DNA from: Clostridia bacterium
Lineage (GTDB): Bacteria > Bacillota > Clostridia > Oscillospirales > CAG-272
DNA: 64,000 bases
Direction: 5' to 3'
NCBI GenBank assembly: GCA_017461385.1
Contig: JAFTXZ010000015.1
Span: 1-64,000 of the forward strand
The number at the start of each line of letters is the position of its first letter. The stretch's first letter is position 1. Below are positions 1 to 8,335 of this stretch, piece by piece. The translations under genes and the position numbers were made by a program. The notes beneath the pieces were generated by a model. It did not search any database. It was not told the DNA's origin and saw only the letters and a list, made by a program, of their open reading frames with translations.

Positions 1-346
1 CGATATTCTCCTCGATTGGGTAGTGTGAGCCGTCAAACATTACAGATGAGAAGCCTGCATTGATACAAGCCTTAGCGCCCTCGTATGAGCCGTGGTCAAG
101 GTGTAGAGCAACAGGAACAGTGATGTTTAGGCACTTAATCATACCCTTTACCATACCAACAACTGTTTCGTAACCACACATATACTTACCAGCACCCTCA
201 GAAACACCAAGGATAACAGGAGAGTTAAGCTCCTGAGCTGTAAGAAGTATAGCCTTAGTCCATTCAAGGTTGTTGATGTTGAACTGACCTACTGCGTATT
301 TGCCTGCTTTTGCTTTTTCAAGCATTTCTTTTGCTGAAACTAACAT
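1..346 (-). CDS. fba: Class II fructose-1,6-bisphosphate aldolase (N-terminal part)
   Basis: Glycolytic/gluconeogenic enzyme that reversibly splits fructose-1,6-bisphosphate into dihydroxyacetone phosphate and glyceraldehyde 3-phosphate; cytoplasmic and Zn-dependent. The first 115 residues are visible and the 3' end lies beyond the left window edge. They show the class II barrel start (VGQFNINN, residues 19-26), the catalytic/metal motif HLDHGS (82-87; Asp84 and a zinc-ligand His in the family) and VMFDGSHYP (102-110). The ATG at 346 follows an AAGGAG site at normal spacing. Codons are biased to C-ending forms (AAC, ATC, TAC), as in the GAPDH gene at 22.7 kb, which fits high expression. A sigma-A-type promoter lies at 388-416. 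Confidence 0.93.
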   Translation of the reverse strand, partial: MLVSAKEMLEKAKAGKYAVGQFNINNLEWTKAILLTAQELNSPVILGVSEGAGKYMCGYETVVGMVKGMIKCLNITVPVALHLDHGSYEGAKACINAGFSSVMFDGSHYPIEENI

Positions 347-387
347 ATTAAATCTCCTTAATATATATATAATTTTTTATCCCTACT

Positions 388-416
388 ATTATACTTCATT
401 TTTATTTCAAAATCAA
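388..416 (-). promoter_or_regulatory. Promoter of fba
   Basis: Minus-strand TTGATT (411-416), 17-bp spacer, TATAAT (388-393). The start codon is about 40 bases downstream. Confidence 0.7.
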
Positions 417-423
417 TATATTT

Positions 424-930
424 TTAATTTTTTATGCATATTACATAATCATCCATATAAATATATTGAAAATTTTCCTCGGTTGTGTCGATTCTTTTAA
501 GATATGCAATAGTACCACCTAGCTTTTTGATGGTTGCCTCCTTGCCACACCATATTTTATAAAATGCAAGACGCTTGTCCTCACTTGAAGCAAGATAGCT
601 TTGTTCATTTTCTGTAAAATACCTTTTTGAAAAGGAATCAATTCTTATATCTGTTCTTCGAGAAAGCCTCTCTGCATCAACACCAACAGGGGAGTCACTT
701 ACAGCGCAAACAACCAGTCCGTCAGTATGGGAAATGCTAAAATGAATTCCGTCAATCTCAATATATGGCTTCCCATTATGAGTTTTCAAAATCTTTGGAT
801 TGCGAATACCAAAAAGCTCCTCTAGCATTTTATACAAAAGCTCATAAGCAGAATTATGCTCAAGAGCCTTTTTATCTCTGGCAAGCTTAATGCCATCGTA
901 GTTAACGCGATCGTATTTTACCTTAAGCAT
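424..930 (-). CDS. 4'-phosphopantetheinyl transferase (Sfp superfamily)
   Basis: Transfers the phosphopantetheine arm from CoA to the serine of carrier proteins. At 168 aa it is shorter than a full Sfp (~225 aa). It keeps the family signatures: ISHTDG (65-70), VGVDAER (82-88, Mg-binding acidic residues) and WCGKEAT (127-133, the W-x-x-K-E-A motif). The start was set at the ATG at 930, 10 bases behind GAGGGAG, although the frame stays open to an upstream TTG. The gene is divergent from the kinase-like gene at 1046. An acyl carrier protein gene lies 1 kb away and is a likely substrate, but no other lipid or polyketide genes are present, so the pathway is not shown. Confidence 0.85.
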   Translation of the reverse strand: MLKVKYDRVNYDGIKLARDKKALEHNSAYELLYKMLEELFGIRNPKILKTHNGKPYIEIDGIHFSISHTDGLVVCAVSDSPVGVDAERLSRRTDIRIDSFSKRYFTENEQSYLASSEDKRLAFYKIWCGKEATIKKLGGTIAYLKRIDTTEENFQYIYMDDYVICIKN

Positions 931-994
931 AGCTGTCTCCCTCTGATAATATATAAACATTTTAACACATATTATTTGCAAAAGCAATTTTATA

Positions 995-1023
995 TTGAAA
1001 TTTTATAAAAAATCCTGTAAAAT
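995..1023 (+). promoter_or_regulatory. Promoter of the cytidylate-kinase-like gene
   Basis: TTGAAA (995-1000), 17-bp spacer, TAAAAT (1018-1023), 22 bases before the ATG at 1046. The divergent gene has a weaker TTGCTT-17-TAAAAT on the other strand. Confidence 0.55.
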
Positions 1024-1045
1024 AAAATCAAAGGGAGGCGATAAA

Positions 1046-1678
1046 ATGAAGGATAATGTAATTGTAACTATTGCAAGACAATATGGAAGTGGAGGACACG
1101 AGGTTGGAAGACTCTTAGCAAAGGAGTTTGGATTTGCCTTCCACGACAAAAGCCTTATTGAGAGGTCGGCAGAAAAATCTGGAATAAGCCTTGAGGTGCT
1201 TAAAAATGCAGACGAGCAGACGAGCCCCAGCTTTTTATACTCAATTGCTATGGGTAACTACGATATGTACCCACTCTCAATAAATATGTCCCCCTATGAA
1301 ATGCCTATAAATGACAAGCTCTTTAATCTACAGGCGGATATAATTAGGGAAGAGGCAGAGAAGAAAAATAGCATATTTGTCGGTAGATGCGCTGATTATA
1401 TTCTTAACGGCTATAAAAATGTTATAAAGGTTTTCATATATGCAGATACAGATTCTCGCGCTAAGAGAATAGCAGAAAAGGAGGGCGTTTCCTTACAGGA
1501 TGCCAAGGTGCTTATATATAAAACCGACAAAAAGCGCGCAAATTATTACAACTATTATACCTCGCTAAAATGGGGTAAGAGCGACAATTATAATCTAATG
1601 ATAGATACGGGTAAAATTGGCACTCAGGGTGCTGTAAGAATAATTGGAGAGTACATAAGACAGCTTCAAAATAAATAA
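1046..1678 (+). CDS. Cytidylate kinase-like family protein
   Basis: A 210-aa P-loop protein of the cytidylate-kinase-like family common in Clostridia. It begins VIVTIARQYGSGGHEVG, with the nucleotide-binding loop GSGGHEVG at residues 14-21, followed by LAKEFGFAFHDK, typical of this family rather than of true Cmk. Later segments FVGRCADYIL and RAKRIAEKEGVS match the lid/arginine region. The start is the ATG at 1046, 7 bases behind GGGAGG; an upstream in-frame codon has no ribosome site. Family members are assumed to phosphorylate a nucleotide-like substrate, but the substrate is not established. It is a single gene with its own promoter and terminator. Confidence 0.8.
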   Translation: MKDNVIVTIARQYGSGGHEVGRLLAKEFGFAFHDKSLIERSAEKSGISLEVLKNADEQTSPSFLYSIAMGNYDMYPLSINMSPYEMPINDKLFNLQADIIREEAEKKNSIFVGRCADYILNGYKNVIKVFIYADTDSRAKRIAEKEGVSLQDAKVLIYKTDKKRANYYNYYTSLKWGKSDNYNLMIDTGKIGTQGAVRIIGEYIRQLQNK

Positions 1679-1680
1679 TC

Positions 1681-1709
1681 AAAAAAAGGACGGGTACCGT
1701 CCTTTTTTT
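1681..1709 (+). terminator. Intrinsic terminator, possibly bidirectional
   Basis: A 13-bp A/T-flanked stem (AAAAAAAGGACGG / CCGTCCTTTTTTT) with a 3-nt loop directly behind the kinase-like gene. Confidence 0.85.
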
Positions 1710-1710
1710 A

Positions 1711-1741
1711 TAAATAAAAACCCAACCTTATGGTTGGGTAA
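1711..1741 (-). terminator. Terminator of acp
   Basis: Minus-strand hairpin ACCCAACC / GGTTGGGT followed by a T run, just downstream of the acp stop codon. Confidence 0.8.
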
Positions 1742-1749
1742 ATATTTTT

Positions 1750-1977
1750 TTAGTTTGCGTTAGCCTCAAGAAAATCAACAACGTCGCCAACAGTCAAAAA
1801 CTTTTGCATGTCGTTTTCGTTGAACTCTACTCCAAACTCCTCCTCACAGGTGAGAACGAGATCTGCAAGCTCAAGAGAGTTTACACCAAGGTCATTTGCA
1901 AGCTCAGCGGACATTGTTACGTCATCAGGGTTGAGAGAAAGCTCCTCAACTAGAATCTTCTTTAATCTTTCAAACAT
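1750..1977 (-). CDS. acpP: Acyl carrier protein
   Basis: A 75-aa acidic helical carrier protein. The attachment site is DLGVNSLEL, with Ser34 as the phosphopantetheine acceptor; the usual DSL is NSL here, so the Asp before the serine is replaced by Asn. The ATG at 1977 lies 7 bases behind GGAGGA; a longer in-frame start at 1992 would place the ribosome site inside the gene. It is monocistronic, with a consensus promoter and a dyad in the leader. No fab genes are adjacent, so it may be a secondary ACP rather than the main fatty-acid one. The transferase at 424-930 is the obvious candidate to activate it. Confidence 0.9.
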   Translation of the reverse strand: MFERLKKILVEELSLNPDDVTMSAELANDLGVNSLELADLVLTCEEEFGVEFNENDMQKFLTVGDVVDFLEANAN

Positions 1978-2025
1978 GAAAAAATCCTCCAAAATTTTTT
2001 TATCCCATAAAAGTGGGGTCCTATC

Positions 2026-2041
2026 TTCGACTATTGTCGAA
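2026..2041. promoter_or_regulatory. Dyad TTCGAC-N4-GTCGAA in the acp leader
   Basis: A perfect 6+4+6 inverted repeat about 25-40 bases downstream of the acp -10. The right arm within TTGTCGAA matches the Spo0A box core TGTCGAA. It could be an operator or a leader hairpin. Confidence 0.45.
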
Positions 2042-2066
2042 TTTTCTGTGGTTACTAGCCTAGTAT

Positions 2067-2095
2067 ATTATAAATATTTTATTTCAATATGTCAA
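2067..2095 (-). promoter_or_regulatory. Consensus sigma-A promoter of acp
   Basis: Minus-strand TTGACA (2090-2095), exactly 17 bp, TATAAT (2067-2072): a full consensus match. A 13-bp palindrome TGTAAAATTTACA sits further upstream at 2138-2150. Confidence 0.9.
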
Positions 2096-2171
2096 TAGTC
2101 AAAATGCACAAAAAATGTAGTCTGAAATGTAATAATGTGTAAAATTTACATTAAAAACCATGACAAAATCT

Positions 2172-3179
2172 TTATTTTTTAACCTTTTTTATGGAAGCAA
2201 GAGGGTTATTGTCCATTGCGTCCTGCATACCTTTATTAGAAACGTGGGTATAAATTTGTGTTGTGTTTAACTGCTCATGCCCTAAAATTTCCTTCAGCAC
2301 TCTTACGTCAACCTTACCAGTCTGATACATAAGAGTAGCTGCGGTATGCCTTAGCTTGTGGGTAGAATAATGCTTGTAATCAAGACCAGCAAGCTCTAGG
2401 TATTTGTACACAAGCCATTGCACGGTTTTATTGCTTATGCGCTTGTATTGCTTGCTTATGAAAAGAGCATTTGTGCCCAGCTTCGAATATTTTTCGCTTT
2501 TTCTTATAATAAGATATGTAGTTAAGGCACTACGGCATGCATCGTTTAAGTAAACAATTCTTTCCTTGTTGCCCTTTCCTAAAACTCTAAGCGACCGTAG
2601 CTCCCTGTCAAGATCGTTTAGATTAATACCAACAAGCTCAGAAAGACGCATTCCACAGTTTAAGAAAAGAGTAATTATTGCATAATCCCTCTCAATGGTC
2701 TTTGATTCCTTGTCATTTTCAACAGCATTCAAAAGAGCAATGCTTTCCTCCATAGAAAGGAATTTTGGAAGAGATTGCTTTTTCTTTGGCGCTTCAATAT
2801 CAATTGCAGGATTCTTTTCCATTAAGCGACGCTTAGTGCAAACAAATTTGTAAAAGGCTTTGATAGCAGAAAGCTTTCTTGCCTTAGCTGAGGAATTATT
2901 TCCCCTCTCATTTGATAAATATATGAAGAAATCATAAATTTCCTCAGTGGAAATAGATGTGATAAAATCTGTGTCTAGGGTAGAAATGGAGAGCTTGTCA
3001 AAAAATTCCGATGGAATTTTAACACCAGTTCGCTTAGCATATATAAACTTGAAAAACAGTCTTAAATCTGATAGATACTCATCAATTGTTTTTTGGGAAC
3101 AGCCTTGAATAGTTAGCTTGTAGGCAGCAAAATCCTTAGCTAGCTGAGGCATTTGCTCCACTGGAAAGCGATGTGCCAT
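2172..3179 (-). CDS. Tyrosine recombinase, XerC/XerD type
   Basis: A 335-aa site-specific recombinase. The N-terminal SAM-like core-binding domain (about 10-120) contains QKTIDEYLSDLRLFFKF; the C-terminal catalytic domain carries Arg178 (GMRLSEL), Lys202 (GKGNKER), His274/Arg277 (HKLRHTAA), His301 (LGHEQ) and the nucleophile Tyr310 (TQIYTHV). It is slightly longer than typical XerC/D (~300 aa). The ATG at 3179 follows AGGAGG by 6 bases. No phage or element genes adjoin it, so a chromosomal housekeeping role (dimer resolution) is likelier than an integrase role; no dif-like site was identified. A possible extended -10 (TGGTAAAAT) lies at 3216-3224. Confidence 0.88.
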   Translation of the reverse strand: MAHRFPVEQMPQLAKDFAAYKLTIQGCSQKTIDEYLSDLRLFFKFIYAKRTGVKIPSEFFDKLSISTLDTDFITSISTEEIYDFFIYLSNERGNNSSAKARKLSAIKAFYKFVCTKRRLMEKNPAIDIEAPKKKQSLPKFLSMEESIALLNAVENDKESKTIERDYAIITLFLNCGMRLSELVGINLNDLDRELRSLRVLGKGNKERIVYLNDACRSALTTYLIIRKSEKYSKLGTNALFISKQYKRISNKTVQWLVYKYLELAGLDYKHYSTHKLRHTAATLMYQTGKVDVRVLKEILGHEQLNTTQIYTHVSNKGMQDAMDNNPLASIKKVKK

Positions 3180-3272
3180 ATACAACCTCCTTCAATAAAT
3201 ATGTATAACAAATATATTTTACCACATAAAAAGCATTTTTTGTATCAAATATATGAATTTTTTCAAACATTA

Positions 3273-3301
3273 TTGAAATTGCACAAAATCTAATATATAA
3301 T
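3273..3301 (+). promoter_or_regulatory. Promoter of the 3332 membrane protein
   Basis: TTGAAA (3273-3278), 17-bp spacer, TATAAT (3296-3301), 30 bases before the TTG start. Confidence 0.65.
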
Positions 3302-3331
3302 ATAATCAATAAATGAAAAGAGGAAGTAGCC

Positions 3332-3970
3332 TTGAGCAAGGAAAACGATACTGAAAAGATCAAGTTTGATTTCGACCAAGACGAAAATCAACCTAAAAAT
3401 CCTTTGATAAGATTTATAAAAAACAATTCAAAGGAAATATTTACATTAATAAGAAATCATATTGCAATTGCAGTGTTTGGCTTAATAGTAGTGGTTGCCT
3501 GCGATATGCTTGCAGCTTCTATATGGGGCATTGATACTGCACCGGTTTGGCCAAACCACGTAGGTGGTGGCGTTGCAATTCTTTTGTACCTTGGACTAAT
3601 GTACGTTGTTATGTGGGAAAAGGGTGCAAAGGACAGGACAAAGCTAGAAAGTGGCAGATTGGTAAGAGACAACCTTTATGGCTTAAAGGTATGGCTCTGC
3701 GCAAATAGCTTAATTATTCTACTAACTGTACTTATGCTTATCTTTAAGCCATTCTGGAGTGACGGCTCAGGAGTTTTAGATTTAATTCTTCGCTTCTTGA
3801 ATGGAATGTACATTAGCATAATGGGAAGCACACCGCTTGGCGATTGGGGACATTTGATAGCGCTAGTGCCGGGACCAGTTGTTGCAATTCTTTCGTACAT
3901 ATCTGGTATAAGCGGACAAAAATGTCTTTTCCCAGAAAACAAGAATGACAGAAATCGTAATATAAGATAA
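3332..3970 (+). CDS. Hypothetical multi-pass membrane protein
   Basis: A 212-aa protein that I do not recognise. An acidic and basic cytoplasmic N-terminus (residues 1-43, rich in D/E/K) is followed by about four hydrophobic segments: roughly 44-68, 80-97, 118-142 and 150-192. The C-terminus is hydrophilic (PENKNDRNRN). No catalytic motif is evident. Translation most likely starts at TTG (3332), 6 bases behind AGAGGAAG; no in-frame ATG is close by. It is transcribed alone from its own promoter and converges on the PAP2 gene with a shared terminator. Confidence 0.65.
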   Translation: MSKENDTEKIKFDFDQDENQPKNPLIRFIKNNSKEIFTLIRNHIAIAVFGLIVVVACDMLAASIWGIDTAPVWPNHVGGGVAILLYLGLMYVVMWEKGAKDRTKLESGRLVRDNLYGLKVWLCANSLIILLTVLMLIFKPFWSDGSGVLDLILRFLNGMYISIMGSTPLGDWGHLIALVPGPVVAILSYISGISGQKCLFPENKNDRNRNIR

Positions 3971-3998
3971 AAAAAGAGGCTTTAAGCCTCTTTTTTAT
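3971..3998. terminator. Bidirectional terminator
   Basis: AAAAAGAGGC / GCCTCTTTTT stem between the convergent 3332 and PAP2 genes. Confidence 0.85.
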
Positions 3999-4923
3999 TT
4001 CTTTTATTCTCAATAAACACTTCAAGCCTCTTAAAAAGCTTAAAGCTAATTGGATAAATAAGGGTAGCGAATAAAACAACTAAAAAGTATCTAATTGTTC
4101 TTCCTAAAAATGGCACGGGAATAAGGTTATCTAAAACAAGCTTAAAGCCCTCCAAAATTCCCAGCACAAGTGGAAGACCTACAACACATTTGAAAACTTG
4201 TGTGTACCATTTACCAGAGGTTTCAAACTTAACTAAATGCCTTTCCACAGGAGTAGCCACGAGCATGCCAAGAAGCGCGCCTAAAAGGGTATGACCATTT
4301 TTAATTCCACTTTGCTGATACGCTTCAACTGTGCTAAATGGAGGATTGTACGCAAACACTAGGTATAGTATGGAAATTACTGCCATAGCGCTTAAGAAAA
4401 TATAAAGATATTTTTCCTTATCATATATTTTATCAATAAGTGGCTTCACGTAAAAAATCAGAAGCAATGCGACACAAATTGAAACGAAAACGTCAAGAGG
4501 TGTGTGAACACCTAAATACATTCGCGAAAAGGGGACGAGGATACAAATAGCTACAAAAATGATTTTTAGCCAAGCTCTTTTAGTCTTGTAGGCTAGCGAG
4601 CCGAAGGTGCCAACGGAGTTTTGCGTATGCCCACTAGGGAAGGAATAACCCGTTGCCTCAGGAATTGCCTCCTCAACCGCCTTGAAGCTACTATCTAGGA
4701 CCCAAGGTCTTTCAATTCTTACAAGAAGCTTTAAGAATTGATTAAAAACAGTGCCTAAAAATCCTACTGATAATATATAATAGCCATCTTTTTTAGAAAT
4801 ACACCAAAAAACTACAATGGCAATAGCCATAAAAGCAGTTTCCTCACCTAATGAGGTGATAAAAAGAAATAGCTTATCTAAAAAACCATTTCTTAGCCCA
4901 GATAAAAACCAGAGAAAGTCCAA
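3982..4923 (-). CDS. PAP2-family membrane phosphatase
   Basis: A 313-aa integral membrane phosphatase of the type-2 phosphatidic acid phosphatase superfamily, with substrates such as undecaprenyl or phosphatidyl phosphates. All three signature motifs are present: K-x6-RP (KLLVRIERP, Arg72-Pro73), PSGH (96-99, inside SFPSGHTQ) and SR-x5-H-x3-D (SRMYLGVHTPLD, His140 and Asp144). The C-terminal 150 residues add more membrane segments. The start was set at TTG 4923, 7 bases behind AAAGGAG; the longer frame has no ribosome site. The exact substrate cannot be inferred. Confidence 0.85.
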   Translation of the reverse strand: MDFLWFLSGLRNGFLDKLFLFITSLGEETAFMAIAIVVFWCISKKDGYYILSVGFLGTVFNQFLKLLVRIERPWVLDSSFKAVEEAIPEATGYSFPSGHTQNSVGTFGSLAYKTKRAWLKIIFVAICILVPFSRMYLGVHTPLDVFVSICVALLLIFYVKPLIDKIYDKEKYLYIFLSAMAVISILYLVFAYNPPFSTVEAYQQSGIKNGHTLLGALLGMLVATPVERHLVKFETSGKWYTQVFKCVVGLPLVLGILEGFKLVLDNLIPVPFLGRTIRYFLVVLFATLIYPISFKLFKRLEVFIENKRNKKEA

Positions 4924-4955
4924 AACAAAATCTCCTTTTGTAATCAATATATGTA

Positions 4956-4984
4956 AGTATATCATATATGCAGAAAATTATCAA
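4956..4984 (-). promoter_or_regulatory. Promoter of the PAP2 gene
   Basis: Minus-strand TTGATA (4979-4984), 17-bp spacer, TATACT (4956-4961). It is back to back with the promoter of the 5055 gene. Confidence 0.65.
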
Positions 4985-4991
4985 TAAATTC

Positions 4992-5020
4992 TTGACAAAT
5001 TAAAAATGTGGTACTATACT
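4992..5020 (+). promoter_or_regulatory. Promoter of the EIIC-GH78-like operon
   Basis: TTGACA (4992-4997), 17-bp spacer, TATACT (5015-5020). Confidence 0.8.
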
Positions 5021-5054
5021 AAAATACAAATAAATAGACGAAAAGAGGCAAAAT

Positions 5055-6209
5055 ATGACAAAGGTTAAGGAATATCTAAACAAATATTTTGTAACAGCAA
5101 TGGGTGCTATGGCACAGGGCTTGTTTGCTACGCTTTTGATAGGAACAATCATAAAGACCATTGGACAATATACGGGTCTTGATTTTCTTGTAAGCGTGGC
5201 GTCATTTGCTTCAGGTGCAACAGGAATGGCAATTGGTGTTGCAATTGCAATTTCCCTAAAGGCAGATATGCTGGTGGTTTTATCGAGCGCTGTTGTAGGC
5301 TCTATGGGTAATGCAATCGGTGCAGTTATAAATAGTGGATTGATTTCCGAATGGGCAGTAAGCTCAAAGACAGGGGCAGAGGGCGTGTTTTATTCTGCAG
5401 GACCTGCAGGAGCATTCTTTGCTGTAATTATTGCTTGCGAGGTTGCAAAGCTAGTTTCTAAAAAAACAAAGGTTGATATACTAGTAACCCCAATCGTTAC
5501 AATTCTTGTGGGCTTTGTGGCAAGCTGGTTGCTTTGTCCTCTTGTTTCTTACGTAATGTATTATCTCGGCATATTCATCGCTAACGCTACAACGCTTCAA
5601 CCATTCTTAATGGGTATTATTGTTGCAACGGTAGTAGGTGTAATTCTAACTCTTCCAATTTCGAGTGCTGCAATATGCGCAATGATTTTCTCACCAACGG
5701 CTCTCGAGGTTGCAATTTCAAATGGGACAGAGCAGGGCTTTATGCTTGCAGGCGGTGCAGCAGTAGTTGGCTGTTGTGCTCAAATGATAGGCTTTGCAAT
5801 TATGAGCTATAAGGAAAATGGCGTAGGTGGACTAGTTTCTCAAGGACTTGGCACTAGCATGCTTCAAATGGGTAATATATGTAAAAACCCAAGAATTTGG
5901 ATTCCACCAACAGTAGCAGGTGCAATTTGTGGACCACTATCTACAATGATATTTAAGCTAAAGTGTCAGGGAGTTTCTGCAGGTATGGGCACTTGTGGAC
6001 TTGTAGGACCTATTGGCGTAATTGCCGATACACCCTCAAGCGTTACAATGTGGTCTGGACTCATTCTTCTGTGCTTTATCCTCCCAGGACTTATTTCGTG
6101 GCTTCTCGGCAAGCTATTCTATAAAATAGGCTGGATAAAACCAGGAGATTTAACTCTTGATGACGCTAAGCTACCCAAAATAAAAAAGGAAGCCAAGAAG
6201 AATGGATAA
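5055..6209 (+). CDS. PTS EIIC-like sugar permease (PTS_EIIC_2 type)
   Basis: A 384-aa polytopic membrane protein with about ten hydrophobic segments, recognisable as the stand-alone EIIC family. The Gly-rich central and C-terminal regions (MLAGGAAVVGCCAQMIGFA; GTCGLVGPIGVIADTPSS) are characteristic. EIIC subunits carry sugar across the membrane coupled to phosphorylation by EIIA/EIIB, but no such gene or domain is nearby, so the energy coupling is open. The start codon of the downstream GH78-like gene lies inside its last codons, implying translational coupling and a joint task in glycoside use. Confidence 0.75.
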   Translation: MTKVKEYLNKYFVTAMGAMAQGLFATLLIGTIIKTIGQYTGLDFLVSVASFASGATGMAIGVAIAISLKADMLVVLSSAVVGSMGNAIGAVINSGLISEWAVSSKTGAEGVFYSAGPAGAFFAVIIACEVAKLVSKKTKVDILVTPIVTILVGFVASWLLCPLVSYVMYYLGIFIANATTLQPFLMGIIVATVVGVILTLPISSAAICAMIFSPTALEVAISNGTEQGFMLAGGAAVVGCCAQMIGFAIMSYKENGVGGLVSQGLGTSMLQMGNICKNPRIWIPPTVAGAICGPLSTMIFKLKCQGVSAGMGTCGLVGPIGVIADTPSSVTMWSGLILLCFILPGLISWLLGKLFYKIGWIKPGDLTLDDAKLPKIKKEAKKNG

Positions 6210-8301
6210 ATGGATATGGCTTGATTCTGAAAAGTACCCTCGTTATGCAAAAAACAATAGCGAGGGCGCTTTTTGTATAGCAGAATTCAAAAAGAAAGCA
6301 TATTTACCAAAGGGTGCTAAAATTCAAGTATCAGCCGATGCAAGATATATGCTATATATAAATGGACAGCTTATAGGCAGAGGACCAGCTAGTCCGGGAA
6401 GCGACTTTTTGTTTGGAAAAATGACGTATTCCTACATTGACGAATATGAGATAAGCGACTGTGGACTTGTGGAAATAAAGCTTATTGTAACAAATATTTC
6501 AACTGCATTGACTGAATATACCTTTGGCTATGCAGGTGTATTTGTTAAGGCGTGTTATGAGGACAAGGTTCTTTTTCAGTCTGACGAAAGCTGGGATTGC
6601 CGTCCCTTAACAGAGAGAAAGGACGTGTTTTTTACCGATTATACTCAAGAGGGAGAGGAATACCACAAGGCAAAATATATTCCAATTGAGAGGGAAGCAC
6701 TCCCATGCCCACTTGAGCATTTGTGTGAGGAAGTTGTTTACCCCACCAATTTTGAAAGTATAACTATTCCCTCGGGAGAGAAGCGCACAATAAAGCTAGA
6801 TTTTGACAAGATATACTCAGCATATCCACAGCTTTCTTTAAGCGCTTGTGGGAATGTAAGAATTTTGATGAATAGCTGTGAGCAAAACGGAGTAGGTGCT
6901 ATTACAGAGGAAATTATAACCAATAAATCAATTGATCATTTTTGTCCAAGGATGAGAGCTATTGGAGAAATAACCCTTGAGATTGAAAATACTGGAAGCG
7001 AGCCCTGTGCGCTTAATGAACTATTTATAATTTACTCTCATTATCCTGTGAAAAATGAAGCAGGCTTTAATTGCTCTGATAAGCTTCTTAATGATGTTTA
7101 TAATCTCTCAATGCATACTCAAAAAATATGCCGTCAAAGCATTCACCTAGACTCCCCAACTCATCAGGAGCATCTTGCCTGCACAGGGGACTATTATATT
7201 CAAGCACTGATTGAGTATTATAATATGTACGACCCCGCCTTGACAGAGTTTGACATAATTCGCACGTCTCGAATTATGGAGGCACAAAACGGAAGACTCT
7301 TTCACACCAGCTATAGCTTAATTTATCCCTTGTGGATTTATGATTACTATATGCACACGGGCAAGCTACCAACAGGCGTAGAAAAAAGCTTAAGGCTATT
7401 GATAAAACGATTTGATAGCTATGTGGCAGAGGACAACGGCTTGCTTGAATATGCCCCTGATTATATGTTTGTTGACTGGGTAATTGCAAGCTGTGACAGG
7501 GATGAATTCCTTGACGGAAGTCAGCTTATGTCCCATGGCAAAATGGAGGGCTTTAGCCTCCATCATCCACCAAAGGCACTGGGACAGAGCGTGCTATGTA
7601 TGCTTTATTTTGAATCACTTAAAAAGCTATCTATAATTTTTGATCTACTAGGAGATAAGGGACTTTCTTGTCAGTGCCTTGAAAAGGCAGAGAGCATTAA
7701 GAAATCTATTAATGATTACTTGTACGATAGCGAAAAAGGCTTGTATGTAGGTGGATTAAACACCCCCGACCGTGTGCCAACTGGTGATTGGCTACCAAAG
7801 AATACAAGCGTTAAGTATTATTTGAAGCAGGCAAACGTGCTAGCTGTTCTTTTTGAAATAGCACCAAAGGAAAGTCGTCAGAGAATTTTAGAATATGTGC
7901 TAAAGGATTTAAGCAAATTCGAAATGCAACCATATTTCTATCATTTTTTGCTTGAAGCAATTTATAAAGAGGGACTATTTTCAAAATATGGTCTTGACCT
8001 TATAAGAAAATACGAAAGTCTGCTTGAAAAATGCCCAAAGGGACTTTCCGAGGCTTGGGAAAATATGAATTGCGATTTTTCACATGCATGGGGCGCAACG
8101 CCTGCGTATATTTTGAAAAAAGCATTGAGTGGCATAGAGCTTTTGGAGCCTAATTATAAAAAAATCAGCCTAAGCCCTCAGCTTTTTGATTTAGATTACG
8201 CAAACGTTGAAATTTCGACACCTTATGGCAATATCGAAATTTATCAAGAAAAGGGCAAGACACCTACAATAAAAGCACCTAAGGAAATTACAATTAAATA
8301 A
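6202..8301 (+). CDS. GH78-like (alpha-L-rhamnosidase-related) protein
   Basis: A 699-aa protein without signal peptide, so cytoplasmic. The N-terminal beta domain (ADARYMLYINGQLIGRGP, ~45-62) and C-terminal helical barrel plus beta cap (DFSHAWG, 625-631; ISTPYGNIEI) match GH78 layout. The acidic catalytic segment reads DSPTHQEHLACTGD (317-330), whereas rhamnosidases usually have DCPxRxExxGWxGD: Asp317, Glu323 and Asp330 are kept but Arg becomes His321. The substrate may therefore differ from rhamnosides. It overlaps the permease gene by 8 bases, suggesting import followed by intracellular hydrolysis. A strong terminator follows. Confidence 0.7.
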   Translation: MDKWIWLDSEKYPRYAKNNSEGAFCIAEFKKKAYLPKGAKIQVSADARYMLYINGQLIGRGPASPGSDFLFGKMTYSYIDEYEISDCGLVEIKLIVTNISTALTEYTFGYAGVFVKACYEDKVLFQSDESWDCRPLTERKDVFFTDYTQEGEEYHKAKYIPIEREALPCPLEHLCEEVVYPTNFESITIPSGEKRTIKLDFDKIYSAYPQLSLSACGNVRILMNSCEQNGVGAITEEIITNKSIDHFCPRMRAIGEITLEIENTGSEPCALNELFIIYSHYPVKNEAGFNCSDKLLNDVYNLSMHTQKICRQSIHLDSPTHQEHLACTGDYYIQALIEYYNMYDPALTEFDIIRTSRIMEAQNGRLFHTSYSLIYPLWIYDYYMHTGKLPTGVEKSLRLLIKRFDSYVAEDNGLLEYAPDYMFVDWVIASCDRDEFLDGSQLMSHGKMEGFSLHHPPKALGQSVLCMLYFESLKKLSIIFDLLGDKGLSCQCLEKAESIKKSINDYLYDSEKGLYVGGLNTPDRVPTGDWLPKNTSVKYYLKQANVLAVLFEIAPKESRQRILEYVLKDLSKFEMQPYFYHFLLEAIYKEGLFSKYGLDLIRKYESLLEKCPKGLSEAWENMNCDFSHAWGATPAYILKKALSGIELLEPNYKKISLSPQLFDLDYANVEISTPYGNIEIYQEKGKTPTIKAPKEITIK

Positions 8302-8335
8302 AAAAAGTCAATGTGGAAAGCCACATTGACTTTTT
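8302..8335. terminator. Bidirectional terminator
   Basis: A 15-bp stem (AAAAAGTCAATGTGG / CCACATTGACTTTTT) with a 4-nt loop between the convergent GH78-like and MFS genes. Confidence 0.9.

Noticed and set aside
2172-3179. Integrase of a mobile element
   Set aside because: No attachment repeats, phage or conjugation genes are nearby and the protein resembles chromosomal XerC/D.
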